A stretch of 64,000 bases of DNA from Hemileia vastatrix (Eukaryota > Basidiomycota > Pucciniomycetes > Pucciniales > Zaghouaniaceae), in NCBI GenBank assembly GCA_030280995.1, contig JASXTE010000007.1:15500501-15564500 (forward strand). Direction: 5' to 3'. The notes under the pieces are model-generated. The model worked only from the letters and a program-made list of their open reading frames with translations. It made no database searches and had not been told where the DNA came from. This document shows positions 46,226-57,837 of this stretch, in pieces. The position numbers and the translations under genes were made by a program. The stretch's first letter is position 1, and the number at the start of each line of letters is the position of its first letter.

Positions 46226-47363
46226 TGTCAGCCAGGCTATTCCAGGAGTCCAGTAAATGATATGTTAACTTATAAGACCTGAAAGAGGGCGTAAGAATTG
46301 TATTTAATGTATATAAATTAATATTTTATTGGATAATAAAATTATATAAGTGTCTTATTACATATAAGTGTTATATTAATTTTATTGTTTATATAAATTT
46401 TTATACATTTAAATCAAACATGATATATTTTATAATCTACAAATAATGGCGCATTTTTATGTATTTAATAATTTTAAATTTATATTTAATTAATTAAAAA
46501 CATATATTATAATTATAAGTGTAAAATTGACTTATAATATAATTAAATTAATTATTTAAATTTATAGATTAAATAACACCTTTCATATAATATTAAAAAA
46601 TAATTAATGACGCTTCTTTTGACCCTTAAGTGTGTCAGGAAAAACAAGTAATTAATTTATACTAAATTGAGATTAATTACATATTTTGTTGCATAACAAT
46701 ATTCTTTGTTTCACTTAAAAATCCTTAAATCAGACTGTACAATCTGTTTTGAATTATTTTTCTCATAGTCCCTATGTCCCAGGCTTGTTTAGTTATTCAC
46801 TATTTTTACTTACTGATTTGGGAATTAATTGTGGGAAAATTGGATTCTTAATTGGGGTTTTTAATTATTTGTTTCATATTTTTCTCTACATTGTTATGTT
46901 TCATTTATTCTTTTATATTCTTGTTTCATTCTATTATAATTCTTGTATTTACAAATATAGTAGCGCTTCAGAGGACCCATTGCCTATAAAAAGGCCTTGG
47001 ATAATCCCCTGTAGCTCATCACTTACTATACACTCAACAATTTTAAATATAATTTTATTACGTTTATTATTATTTTTTATTAGTATTACAATCTAATTAA
47101 GAATTCTATATAACAATTAAAAGGTTGCCTTAAGTCTGATAGTAATTAAAGTGTTTGCCGCGCAGAACCCTTACTTGAAATAATATTAATATTAATAAAA
47201 CCAATTTTGTGTCACCTCTCAAATCACTCGTTGTTGCTTTCTCTTCAATAGATTAAATAATTTCATTTGATTTTATTTCTTTTATTTCTCAATCACTATT
47301 ACCTTCTTGTCTTCCTCTCTTTTCTTCTCTCTTTTCTTATCTCTTCTAGACAACTGACCGACA
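46226..47363 (+). repeat. 3' LTR of E3
   Basis: TGTCAGCC at 46226 after the purine tract AGAGTGAGGGAG, ending ACCGACA at 47363, followed by the ATTTA duplication. Confidence 0.95.
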
Positions 47364-47806
47364 ATTTATATGAACCCCCCCTCCTCTTTTATTATTAGTT
47401 ATTGTGATATAATATATAACATATAATTTATCTCAAAAAGATTTCAGCTATGCTATTGTGCCAATTTGTTATTACAATACAATATAGTATAGTATCTCTT
47501 AAAAATACTTTAGCTATGCTATTGTGCCAATTTATTATTGCAATATAATATCTCTCAAAAATATTTTAGCTATGCTATTTTGCCAATTTATTGTTACGAT
47601 ATGTTATCTCTCAAAAATATTTTAGATATGCTATTTTGCCAATTTTTATCAACTGTTATATATAATTTTTTGTTCTAATACATTTTTTCTCAATTCTCCC
47701 TTTATATTATGGCTCAAAAAATTTACAAGATAATAGCACCAGTTTTTTCATTACAATTTCATATCAATTATTATGTATAACAAAAGTGATCATTGTTTCT
47801 TTAAAG
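47364..47806 (+). repeat. 56-bp subterminal tandem repeat next to the CACTA transposase
   Basis: Four units between about 47430 and 47650, each with TCTCAAAAATATTTTAGCTATGC-type wording followed by 'tattttgccaatttattgttac'. The first unit is longer (about 64 bp). The remaining sequence to 47806 is the 3' flank of the transposase gene. Not coding. Confidence 0.75.
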
Positions 47807-50453
47807 CTAGTCATCTAGATCTATTTCCATAGGATCATCAAGTATTAAAGTTGAATTAGATGAAATATATTTGGCCAATGGGCACAACAAAATAGACTGA
47901 CTTTTTAGACCCAACTTGTACTGATTCAAGATGCGATAAGCTAATGGACTTTTAATCATTTTTCTACTGACAATCTTTAACTCTCCATTTTTAGGGAAGG
48001 CCCTTCGATAAACTCCCAATGACTTGAATATTTCACTGAGATTTTCATTATCATCCACCTCATCTAAAATACTAATGCAAACTACTGGGCTTTCGACATC
48101 TCCATCCAAACTCAAAATATTTACCACTTTTGTAAACTTCCATTCTCCTTCGATATAAGCTTCACACAAGTTATTTGGTTTTTTTTTGAAATAAGGCTGC
48201 TATTTTCGAGTTTAATTGACTGAATTTCATGTCCCCAACGACTAAATATTTTAGTGCCTTCATTGTGTGGCCAGTTGGAATAATGACATAGTTCAGGATG
48301 ATCTTGTTTTAAATAATAGTATACCTTGTCATAAAGCTCATCATCCAGTGGTTTTTTTTCTCTTTTAGTTTCCGTTCTATTTACTTTATCCTTCACAACA
48401 TTTAGTGACTTCTTTCCCCTGAGTCTTTGCAGCTGACAAAATTTATTCAATATTGTGATTGACATCTCATCTATTTATTAAATAAAGGTAAAGTAAGTTT
48501 CTTTCTTTTTAGTTAAAAATCAATTAATGCTAACCTTTTTTCTTATTTATCTTTATTTTTTGAAGTGCACCCACAAGTTGTTCACCATAGAATTCAGACA
48601 TGTTGATAAGGGGCCCCCACCATTCAAACTGTTGAGGTATGTGCCAAGCATAATGGTGATTTGGTCAGATAATTGATTTATCACATAGAGCTGACAATGT
48701 TTTGATATATTTGCTATACTTCTTTTTAAATATCTTTATCAAATCTTCCGATACTTGCTTTGAGCTAACAATCTTTGTGCATTCAACCAGGACACAGAAG
48801 TTTTCAATTTGACATCTCTCTTCAATTAACTGACCCTCTATGTCCATTCCATCTATTATTGTGTCAACCCATGCTAACGGCAAATAAATAAAAAATAAAA
48901 CCATTTATTCACTTGCTTTCAACTTCCCATTTTTTGGTATTCCTACTCCTTTTGGCAATGAATCTACACAACTAGGAACTACCACCTGATTTATTGCCTG
49001 TAATAACATTTCTTGTCTTCTTTTGCTGGAAGTTCCTTTTTTTATTTCTCTTGAGCTACTTGTGTTGCTACAACTTGTCTCATCATCACTGGCTGACCCA
49101 TCTACTTGATTCCGTTTAATAATTTTCTTTTTAGGTTTATAGCCCCAGAAATCTTTAAAGTGGTGACTAAGAACACCTTCATACCAGTTATGAAGTATTT
49201 CAAGAACAATTGAGTTACTTGGATCCCAGTAGTCCAGGCGATTCAGTTCTGACCATCGGACTCCTGTTGCTTGAACCATTCTTGACTGTTCAATTGAGGT
49301 AAGTGCTTCTTTCCACCGTTGAGAAATGAAAATTGTGTCTTCCCTTTCTCTTATCTTGCCAACATTTATTCTACTAATATCTGACTTTTTTATATCGCAC
49401 CATGAGCAAAAATGTGATGATGAATGAGAAGCGAACCCGCCAACTTTATGAGTTGCAAGTATATCACCAACCAAAGACGCCAATTTAATGGTCACAGTCC
49501 GTCCATGTTGAAACTGGTAAGTTTCAATATTAACACCTTGTTCCAGTTCAAGCAATGTATCAACTAATGGTTGAAGAATGTTACTGATTGTCACCATGTC
49601 TGGTTTATTAGGTGTGGAAATTATCCCAGCAAGATAAGTATACTGACTCTTGAAGCGCATCAAAGGTGGGAGATTTAAACACTGCATTGCCATGAGACCC
49701 ACTGATACTTGCTTTCCTGCCATTTTATTTCCATAGGGGTTATACCAATCAACAAAAAGTGAAAAAGCTAGATTGAGTTGAGTATTTTTTTTGCTATTAG
49801 AAGTTACAGTATCCAATACAGTATCCATAAGATTTTTATACGCATTAGATTGGAGATAATCGCTAACTTTCCTGTCTATTGGTTCAGCCATCAAGTTAGC
49901 CCACTTTTCATTTTCAACTTCCTCATCCGGTAAGCCAAGAAACCAACTGAGCCAGTCATTAATGTCTTGCATCACAAAATATCTTTTAGGCCTTCTTGAA
50001 GGTGTATTGTTTTCATTTTCTAGAGCAAGAGATGATTGGCCAAGAAACAAGTCGGGATATTCAGAGATGGGGGGACCATTTTGAAATAGCTTTTCATTAC
50101 AAACTGGAGATCATTTATATTGGTAGCCACATTCATTAGGTGCAGTATCAGGATAGTATAACAAATAAAATTTTGGGAAGCAAATAAATTTTTTGGTTTT
50201 AGGATTTATTTTTTGTTTATTTATGATTGTGCGGACATCTTTTGGTATTTGGAATTCCAAGTCTTTTTCTGGTGGAAATCGATGGAATCTTCTAACAATA
50301 TATATGATGCATAGGATTATGAAGTTGATTTTAGTGTGACTTATGCCACATGAGAGATTTAGCCAGCTAATAAATGTGAAAATAAAGCCTAAAGTGAGAA
50401 AGAATTTTGTAAGTGAAAGTTAAAAGGTTCCAATTAAATTAAAAAGTGAATAC

Positions 50454-50702
50454 ACCACGCAATATGGGGGGCTGACTTGCTAGCGAGTCCGCAACCTTGG
50501 ACCCAAACTCACCACAGATTGAGCACACATTGAGCTATTGATAAAGGAACCATACAATCAGGGATGAACACCACTCAGCAGAACAGTTTTAGGTGGGTGT
50601 CCAAGTAGAGTTAAGCATGAGTTCAGTATGAGTTCAGTCTGAGTTCCATCTGAGTTCATGTTGAGGACTTGCTAGCAAGTCCACCCCCTATATTGCGTAG
50701 TG
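50454..50702. mobile_element. 249-bp CACTA-type MITE inside the transposase gene
   Basis: Inverted ends of 38 bp: the right end, read inward, begins CACTACGCAATATAGGGGGT; the left begins CACCACGCAATATGGGGGGC. Both continue to GACTTGCTAGCRAGTCC. The 3-bp duplication ATA is at 50451-50453 and 50703-50705. The ends differ from those of the surrounding CACTA element, so it was moved by another CACTA family. It interrupts the transposase coding sequence after its N-terminal zinc-like part. Confidence 0.9.
50616..50668 (+). repeat. 11-bp tandem repeat in the MITE
   Basis: Four to five copies of an 11-mer of the type TGAGTTCAGTM between about 50616 and 50662, with further single GAGTT/GAGC phrases upstream. 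Resembles a subterminal binding-site array. Confidence 0.6.
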
Positions 50703-51001
50703 ATACTTAGGGTGATAGAAGAGTTGTTAATAATTTTTGTATCTTCGAATGTAGAGAAACTCTCATGTCCTGAAGAAGTAGAATTCTTGGCAGAATTTGT
50801 TATCATTTTTGGTGACAATAAGGTGAGCTGTTGGAAAGAATCAATGACATTGTGCTCATTTTTACAGTTTTTTGCTCTAGTTTTGTGGTGTACATAGCAT
50901 CCTATGACTTCATTACCGTCTGTGTTGAGTGTTTTGAATTTTCTACAATGTGAGCATTGACAAAGCAGCAGGTTATCAGGTTCATGTTTGATTTTGTCCA
51001 T

Positions 51002-51256
51002 CTTGGTGGGGAGGTCTAAGTCACAGGTGGTAAGGAATGATAAGGGGTATGTGTGTGTATAAGATAGAAATATGTATTGCTTAAGTACTAAACTACATAA
51101 GAGTTTATATTTACATATAGTATATACAATATATTGAAATATATTGTGATTATACCATTACCATCACAGTTGTATGGAGATGCTGGGTCAAATGCATTAA
51201 GATGCAGGGTAGGTGGAATTGAAATGCAGTATGTAATACAGAAAAAAATACCACTA
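51002..51256. other. Subterminal region at the right end of the CACTA element
   Basis: 5' flank of the transposase gene; AT-rich, no ORF and no repeat seen. Probably holds its promoter. Confidence 0.4.
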
Positions 51257-51363
51257 GTTACCATGGGAAAATATCAGCCGACGTTGCAGGATTTCATTTT
51301 TTGAACTTCTCTGAAACGTTGGTGCGACGTTGCAGTGGGATTGTCAGCTGTTCTCACAAAGTG
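51257..51363 (-). repeat. Right terminal inverted repeat of the CACTA element
   Basis: The complement reads CACTTTGTGAGAACAGCTGA and follows the left TIR to 'ccatggtaac'. Its internal hairpin is degenerate (CTGCAACGTCG pairs imperfectly with CAACGTTTCAG). Confidence 0.88.
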
Positions 51364-51386
51364 TCACCTGTTCCTCATTCCTACCA
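51364..51386 (+). repeat. Copia 5' LTR, second part
   Basis: TCA duplication plus CCTGTTCCTCATTCCTACCA, matching 56002-56024 in the 3' LTR. Ends CTACCA, the complement of the LTR start TGGTAG. Confidence 0.8.
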
Positions 51387-51569
51387 GAGAGTGGAACAGG
51401 CGGGGACTACATGTGGTTTTGGGTACTGGAACAATAGGTTATAGGGATATTAGTCAGTTTTTGCACACCAGCTCCAATTTTCCCACTATTTGTGTCCTTT
51501 TTCTCTTGCTCTTGCTTGCTCCTTTATGCTCTCTCTTGTATGGTAATCACTCAATCACAATCTTTGAAA

Positions 51570-54500
51570 ATGGATTCCATGTCTGAACCATCAACCACCA
51601 AACCTCCCCCACCTTCTGACTTGAAGGGTAAATCTCATTCTCCTCCTCCACATCTTGGACAACCTGACCTTCTCAATACTATCCTCCAAGATGACCCTCT
51701 CTATAAAACTGTCAAAGAGATTCAAATCCTCAGCAAGAATTATGCAATCTTGAGTGAAGATAGATCTCATTTTAATGTGTGGACCCTTAACATTGAACAA
51801 ACACTTGGCACTTTCTTACTCACAGAAGAATACCTCAAATGTTCCATTCCTAACAATATGTTTAATCCTACTCTTGACAAGCTGGCATTTGAAATAGTTC
51901 TTAACTCTGTTGCAAATGTGCACAGAGAGGCTATTGCATGTATATGTCCTGCATACAATGTGTACCTCTTCCTCATTGATAAATTTAATGTGGTTTCATG
52001 TGGCTCAATCATTACTGGTCTCCTTGAAATGTCACCAATTGTTTTCACATTGGCCTCAACAGATATCATGGCACATTTTGGAAAAATTTGCTCCACTTAA
52101 AAAACTTTGATTCAAAAAGGTTACAAAGATAGCAATGATCATCAGCTGGAAGCCTATTTTATGTCCTCCATTAAACTGGGTTCCCAACTGGTGATTTCAA
52201 TGATTAATCAAATAGACCATAGCCTCAATTTAAAATCTAGAGAAGTTGAAACATTGGTAACTAATCTGTTCCATGCCACCAATCTGAAAAAACCATCAGC
52301 AATGAAAAAAATTGTCTTGAATGCTGATGTTGCTTCACCCCTTTACCTGGGTATGCCAGATCCTGAAATTGAAGAAGAAACTGAAATGAATGCTGCTTGG
52401 GTGAACTACCACGGCTCAGGTTGTTTCCAGTGGGGCAATCCAAATCACTGGAAAGCTTCACATCCCCTCCCTCCATGTCCCAGCTACCCTCCAACAATGC
52501 AACAGCAGTTCCCAAAACCTGTAAGAGCAATATTCATGACTTCTGTTTGCATTTTGACCTGTGGTTGGCATATGGCCCCTTATTTTCCCAACTTCAGACT
52601 ACAAATCATTTTTCTAGTGCTCAGCATCAAACAACAACCACATACACCACTTAATGCTTCTCCCTCTAACAACAGGGTAAAAGAAAAATTTACCAACCTG
52701 TCTTTAGATGATCAACTGCATGAGGAAACTTTTCCAACAGCACTTTCAGTTCATTCAATGTCCTGGACATCAGATGGTGCTTCTGGCCTGTTTGATACAG
52801 GTCCAACTGAGAATGTAAGTGGATTATGTGCTTTGTTTGTTGATTTTCATGAACTGATTCATCCTATTCCCCTCATTGTGGCAACAAAAACCAGCCATCC
52901 AGCAAGACTCACTGCAATAGGCTCAATATTGTTCAAGGGTGTGGATGACAAAGATGTCAAATTATCTAGTGTGTTTTACTTTCCAATTGCATCAGGGACA
53001 CTCATTTCTGCTTCTTCATTGATTAGGTAAGGTGCTAAATTTGTATTTGATACATAAGGTAATTTCTACATTTCTAAACACAGAACATTGTTATTCATAT
53101 TTTACTTAACTAATCAAAAAAAATTGAATGTAGAATTGTTTACTACTGTGACTAGAAATCCAGCCCAAATTACTCCCCCTTATTCATGAGTGCCAGCAGC
53201 AGAACCACCCCTAAGTCTTGAACCACCTAAATTTGATATGAAAGCTCCATGAATAAAAGACAACCCACTTATGTATTGGCATTGTGCAATTGGTCATGTA
53301 AGTCTGAGAGTTATTAAAAGACTTATCTCCTCAGGCTCTGGTCTCAGATCACCATTGTCTTTACCAGAGGGTGAAATTGATTGTGAGACATGTAGAGTAA
53401 AAAAATCTGAATTCAGCCTCCTTCTTTCTGACAGAAAGTATCCTTGAACCATTATCTCTTGTTGTTTCCAACTTCATGGGTCCCTTTGAGGTTGAAACAT
53501 TCCGTGGAGCACTATATTTGGTGTCTTTCAGGGATGTCTTCACATTATACTTTATAAGTGAAATTATCAGAAGCAAATCAGATGTCTTTTATTGTTTTGT
53601 CTGCTTCCTAGTGGCAATGGAAAAGAAAACATCTTACAGAGGAGAAAACTTCAGATCTGATATGGCATGGTGTATGTGAACACATGTCTCTTAAAGTTTT
53701 TGGAACAATGAGGCATTTAGTTTGAACATTCCATGCCTTATTTGTTACAACAAAATGGTATAGCTGAATGTTTCAATAGGAAACTCTCTGATATTAGTCA
53801 ATCTGTGTTGTTTGAAAGTTTACTTGGCGAGCAATTCTGGGGAGCTTCATTTTTATGGGCAGCATATCTTCATGATTGTCTCCCTAATTCAATCACTGGA
53901 AGTAAAACCCCTTATGAAGCTTTGTTTGGAGTCAAGTCACAGATGGACAATTTTAGGGTCTTAGGTGATACAGCTTTTGTGCATATTCCTAAGAAAAATA
54001 GGCAGAAGCTGGATGACCATGGATTTAAGTGTTTTTTCATTGGCTATATTGAAACAGGAAAAGGTTGTATTTTCTGGGATCTCTCTGGGAATCTGGTTAT
54101 TCAATCAGCAGTAGCCATTTTTCCTAACCTTACAAATGGGCACCATCTGTAAAAAGGAAGTCTTGATTATATTGTAAATATTATTACCCTCAGAGATACC
54201 TCTGTCAATGAGATGATCAATGATCAAGAGAAATAGGCCTTCAATATTCAAAATGATTGTAGTGAACTATTTCCTAATTCTCCTAAAACCATCTGCCTGG
54301 CTTTCAGCAACCAGCCTTGTATCTTTGGAAAAAAGTGTGTGAGGCAGAGCTTCAGAGTTTTTCTTTCAGGGGTGTTTGGTAACTAGTTGATCATCCATTT
54401 GATGCTCCAGTTCTGGGGGGAGATGTGTTTTAGCAGTTAAAAAAGATGCTAAGTCAAATCTAATAATAAAATACAAGGCACAATTTGTTGCTTAAAGTTT

Positions 54501-55645
54501 TTCTCAAGAATATGGAGATTTTTCTGATAAAAATTTTGTACCCATGGAATAATTTACCTCTTTACACCTTAAATTTACCCTGGCTTCTAGATTCAACTAG
54601 AATCTTCATTTATTTTATGTTGTGTATGCTTATTTAAATGTGCCAATTGACATAGACATTTTTATTGGATATCCAGATGGGTTTATGGTTGTTTATAAGA
54701 AGAAAGTATATAAACTGAAAAAGGCACTCTATGGCACCAAACAGGCTACAAGATGTTGGTGGAGATATATATCTTCCAAGCTATGTAGACTGGGCTATCC
54801 ACCTTCTATGTTTGACTCTTCAGTATATGTCCTTAGAAAAAATTCTACCAGGTCAATTGTGTAGATGCATGTAGATGATGGTATTTTAGCATCATCTTCA
54901 TTAGAGGCTCTGCACAAACTGAAGAATGATCTCAAAGCTTGTTTCAATGTTAAATGGCAGACTGAAGTTGAAAAAATATTTGGAATAAAAGTGTATAAAA
55001 TTTCTGATGGGTATGTATTTTCTCAGAAGGGTCTCATTAATAAAATTATTACTGAAAATAACCCTTAAAAAAATAGCTACAAAACATTTTTCCATATAAA
55101 GTGAAACTGAAATCTGCAGATAAAGATTGGCCCCCTGAAAACTCAACTAAATTTTATTTCATAGTAGGCTCTCTGGGTTATTTAGCTCAAGTTACCAGAC
55201 CAGATATTCTATTTGAAGTAAACTACCTCACACAATTTGCTAGTTATCTGACTTCAGACCAATGGGTAGTGTTATATCATTTAGTTTGTTATGTCACTAC
55301 CACAGCAAATATTTTTTTAAGTAATCCCCTAAAATGGAAGAAGAGGTATCAATTAAAGTATTTTCTGATGTAATCTGGGGAGGTGAATACAACAGAAGCT
55401 CTCATGGTTATGTTGTCAAAGTTCTCAGTATCCTCATTTCCTAGAGTGCCAGATGACTGAGAATGGTGATGCCTTTGATTTCAAATGCTGAATATATGGT
55501 ATTACACTTTGGAGCAAAAAATGGTCTTTGTATCAAAAACTTATTGATATATTTTGTCAACTTTTTTGGTCCAATCCGCTTGTTTTCTGATAAAAAGACT
55601 ACAGTGAAAAACAGTAATGACTGCTCCTCAAATAAAGATTCTTGA
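51570..55645 (+). pseudogene. Copia gag-pol, heavily decayed
   Basis: ATG 51570 starts MDSMSEPSTTKPPPP, then a gag-like region (NFNVWTLN-type motif seen as HFNVWTLNIEQTLG). The knuckle CFQWGNPNHWKASH at about 52420 has lost its second Cys. Protease motif LFDTGPTENVSG near 52790. Pre-integrase HHCC as WHCAIGHVSLRVIKRL...CETCRVKK (53280-53400). Integrase core with QQNGIAECFNRKL (about 53750). Reverse transcriptase VYKLKKALYGTKQA (about 54710) and HVDDGILAS (54868). RNase H region around GSLGYLAQVTRPDI (55170). Many stops and shifts (for example 52098, 53186, 54862, 55066, 55371). Element order is Copia (integrase before reverse transcriptase). Confidence 0.85.
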
Positions 55646-55938
55646 CTTTTGAAAAGAGATTTTTATTTTGTGAATTAATTGATTTTCGATAAAAATATAA
55701 TATTGAAATAGATTAGGACAAATAAAAAAATAGCACATCTTTTCACCAAGCCTTTACAGCCAATTAAAATTAGAAAAGAACTCAATGATTTATGCGTCTC
55801 TTGATTTAATTTTCTTTCTTTTCCATTTATTTTTTTTTCTCTTTTTCAGCCTGTACAGCACTTTAGCTTTTTTCTTTACTCTCATTAAATTATAATTAAA
55901 TTTTGGGTCTTGGGTACTTGCCGTGTGGGTAGGTTTTA
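55646..55938 (+). other. Copia 3' region before the LTR
   Basis: The end of the decayed RNase H fragment and an untranslated stretch; 'gtgtgggtaggtttta' directly before the 3' LTR could be a degraded polypurine tract. Confidence 0.4.
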
Positions 55939-56024
55939 TGGTAGACATTAGATTAGACTAGGTTATCCAAAAAGTTTTGAATATAGTGTGCTGTGAACCA
56001 CTAACCTGTTCCTCATCCCTACCG
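55939..56024 (+). repeat. Copia 3' LTR
   Basis: 86 bp, TGGTAGACATTAGATTAGAC to CATCCCTACCG; the final A is changed to G. Matches the reassembled 5' LTR. Confidence 0.8.
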
Positions 56025-57138
56025 GTGAAGACTATCCTATAGTACTAGCTATAGGCCTTGACCAAGGGAGTTGGAGTAAAACTGGAGAGAAAAACCACTG
56101 TCCCTTTAAAAAAAAAGTGAGATTTACCTGCTACATTAAATTAGTTTCTGTTGCTAAAGCCCCTTTTAAAACACACTTGACTGTCTGATCAGCCAAGAAA
56201 GTAGTCTCCAGACAGACTACCAAACCAAAGAACTGAAATGTATCCCAATGTCCACATCAGAGAAAGAAATGATACTTGATGTAGGTTGCAAGTCCATCCC
56301 AGAGACAGCAATAGTACTTGATATATCTTGCAAGACTATACCAGAGAAATCAGTTGCCAAGTTAAGTTAAATGAAGAACTTACCTTGCAACAAGCACAGC
56401 CAATTGTGGCCAAAAAACAGTGAAAACTGAGTGAGGAAAAAGGATATCACCTCTGGATGGTTGTATGATAATTAAAGATAACCCGAACTGTCTTATTCAC
56501 TATGTACACACAGACCACTATATAAAAGCCCATGCAAACCAACAAATTTGGCGTTCTTGAGTGCAAAATTGCATAAAACCCCTCTAGAAACGTTTCCCAG
56601 CCTTCTAGCACCGAGGCGGGTGGTCTGCCCGACGTCAGTGGCCTGCCTGAGGCCGCCAGACCACCCTGAAGCCAGAAAACCACCAAAAACCCCCAAAAAT
56701 ACTCAAAATACTTAGAAAAATCTACTACGACTACTAAAACCTTTAAAACACATAATTAGGCTATAACAAGATTGAGACATAAAATTTAGAGGAAAGTTAG
56801 CTCATTCTAATGATACTAAGGACTTAACCGTAAGGCTTAAGGTTAGCCCGTAAAACACAAAAAACAAAATGAAACAGCTATCTTTTTAAATGAAAAATGA
56901 GAAATTATCCCTTTAATACTTAAAATCTGAAAAATTTCATCAAAACATAAAATATAGATAAAATCTGGGGCTATCCAATGGTAGTACCCACATCCCTAAA
57001 GTCCAAATATTTGCTTATAAATCCAGAAAAACACCCAATTATTAAAAAATGCCATTTGAGACATATCAAAACAACCCCAAATAGACCAACAAAGGGCTCG
57101 GCAAATAATGGAAGACCACATCCTCCCTCCAATAGAGA
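56025..57138 (+). other. No gene; possible promoter of the following gag-like ORF
   Basis: 'ctatataaaagcccatgc' at about 56518 is a good TATA-box context. A GC-richer stretch follows at 56590-56690, then AT-rich sequence. It could be the LTR/leader of the retroelement whose gag-like ORF follows, but I found no LTR boundary. Confidence 0.4.
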
Positions 57139-57817
57139 ATGTACACATTCTCCTACATCACAACCACCATGTTCAGCTTTCTTTCCAAATCTGCTACTGA
57201 CATGGGTCCTTGCCAATACTGCATTGACAACAATTTCATCTGTACCATCACACTACCAGCTCATCCCTACAGAACCTCCTGTCATGCCTTTCACTCTAGG
57301 AATAAGCCTGGTTTCAGACCTGGTCCATTGTCCTTTTCAACATCTTCTCCTCCTCTTCAACCTGATCCACCTTCTACCAGCACCAAAAGATCCAGACCAT
57401 CCATCCTGATCCCCAGACTGGTCAACAAGTTACACCCTTCAAAAAAGAGTGCCAACCCCGCTACAACCACTAGCTCTACCATCCCTTGTCCTTCTGATGG
57501 TAAGCCCAATACTTCTTCATACTGAAATTCAATCTGACAAATTTCCAGTTCATTTCCATCCTGACAGTGATGATGAAAATGTGGGAACCATTGAAGCAAT
57601 CCCACCTAATCCATTGCCCACCATCAAAGACAAATTACAAAAACATTCTTCTCAAAAGAAGCATCTCATTCAAAATTACTTCCAGTCCACTCCTGCCAGG
57701 AATCCACAGGACCTTGAGAAAAGGAAGAACCTCTTTCACCAGTTCAAAGCCAATGCTGAACATTTTGTTACATGTCTTGATTCTCTTCTGCCTCTTGACT
57801 CTTTATTAATCTCATGA
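57139..57817 (+). pseudogene. Gag-like ORF with CxxC motif, copy 1
   Basis: The frame starting at 57139 contains MGPCQYCIDNNFICTI...TSCHAF near 57200-57290, then a Ser/Pro/Lys-rich tail. A shift near 57510 moves into KFPVHFHPDSDDENVGTIEAIPPNP...KRKNLFHQFKANAEHFVTCLDSLLP (to 57817). The paired CxxC...C spacing looks zinc-binding and recurs in the ORF at 58590. I do not recognise the family with certainty; gag of a rust retroelement is my best guess. Broken by at least one shift. Confidence 0.4.
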
Positions 57818-57837
57818 CATAGAAATAAAAAAAATTC

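Larger units (their letters stand above)
29054..47363 (+). mobile_element. Ty3/Gypsy chromovirus copy E3, containing E2 in its 5' LTR
   Basis: The 5' LTR is in two parts (29054-29197 and 38371-39363) around E2; the 3' LTR is 46226-47363. A perfect 5-bp duplication ATTTA flanks the element (29049-29053, 47364-47368). The two LTRs differ at roughly 18 places by eye (about 1.6%). It encodes ORF1 and a gag-pol with a 1,661-codon open stretch, the best-preserved coding region in the window. It lies inside the CACTA element. Confidence 0.95.
47807..51001 (-). pseudogene. CACTA (tnp2-like) transposase, interrupted by a MITE
   Basis: Basidiomycete CACTA transposase pieces in order on the minus strand. 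N-terminal zinc-like CQCSHCRKF...G..VHHKTR (51001-50703). After the MITE, a segment with PPEKDLEFQIPKDVRTIIN and FICFPKFYLLYYPDTAPNECGYQ, then a TGA (about 50113). Then 50050-48905 with the core SLFVDWYNPYGNKMAGKQVSVGLM, HKVGGFASHSSSHFCSWC and GVRWSELNRLDYWDPSNSIVLEILHNWYEGVLSHH, an Asp-rich fold typical of the family. The C-terminal pieces (48904-48665, 48465-48121, 48169-47807) are split by stops, shifts or introns. It reads inward from the right end of the CACTA element. Inactive as it stands. Confidence 0.82.
22022..51363. mobile_element. CACTA-superfamily DNA transposon, 29.3 kb with nested insertions
   Basis: The ends are 106/107-bp inverted repeats beginning CACTTYGTGAGAACAGC (22022-22127; complement of 51257-51363), flanked by a 3-bp duplication TCA (22019-22021, 51364-51366). 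CACTA elements characteristically start CACT and duplicate 3 bp. A tnp2-like transposase pseudogene reads inward from the right end, and a second gene reads inward from the left end. Subtracting the 2.7-kb element, Gypsy E3 with E2, and the 249-bp MITE leaves about 8.1 kb, a normal size for an autonomous element. The insertion point is inside the Copia 5' LTR, and the joined flanks rebuild that LTR. Confidence 0.88.
21956..56024 (+). mobile_element. Ty1/Copia element with 86-bp LTRs, split in its 5' LTR by a CACTA transposon
   Basis: The 5' LTR is in two pieces, 21956-22021 and 51364-51386. Removing the 29-kb insertion and one TCA leaves 86 bp starting TGGTAG and ending CTACCA. The 3' LTR 55939-56024 has the same length and starts TGGTAGACATTAG. 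The joined point reads CAC-TCA-CCTGTTCCTCAT against CACTAACCTGTTCCTCAT in the 3' LTR. The internal region encodes gag, protease, integrase, reverse transcriptase and RNase H in Copia order, heavily mutated. No target duplication of the Copia element itself was found (TGTTA left, GTGAA right). Confidence 0.85.

Noticed and set aside
4431..47363. RIP-type (C-to-T only) mutation of the Gypsy copies
   Set aside because: Stops arise from mixed changes (A to T, G to T, T to A, G to A) and indels; no clear C-to-T bias by eye.
50454..50702. First considered as the terminal repeats of the surrounding CACTA element
   Set aside because: Both ends lie within 249 bp, have their own ATA duplication, and interrupt the transposase gene.
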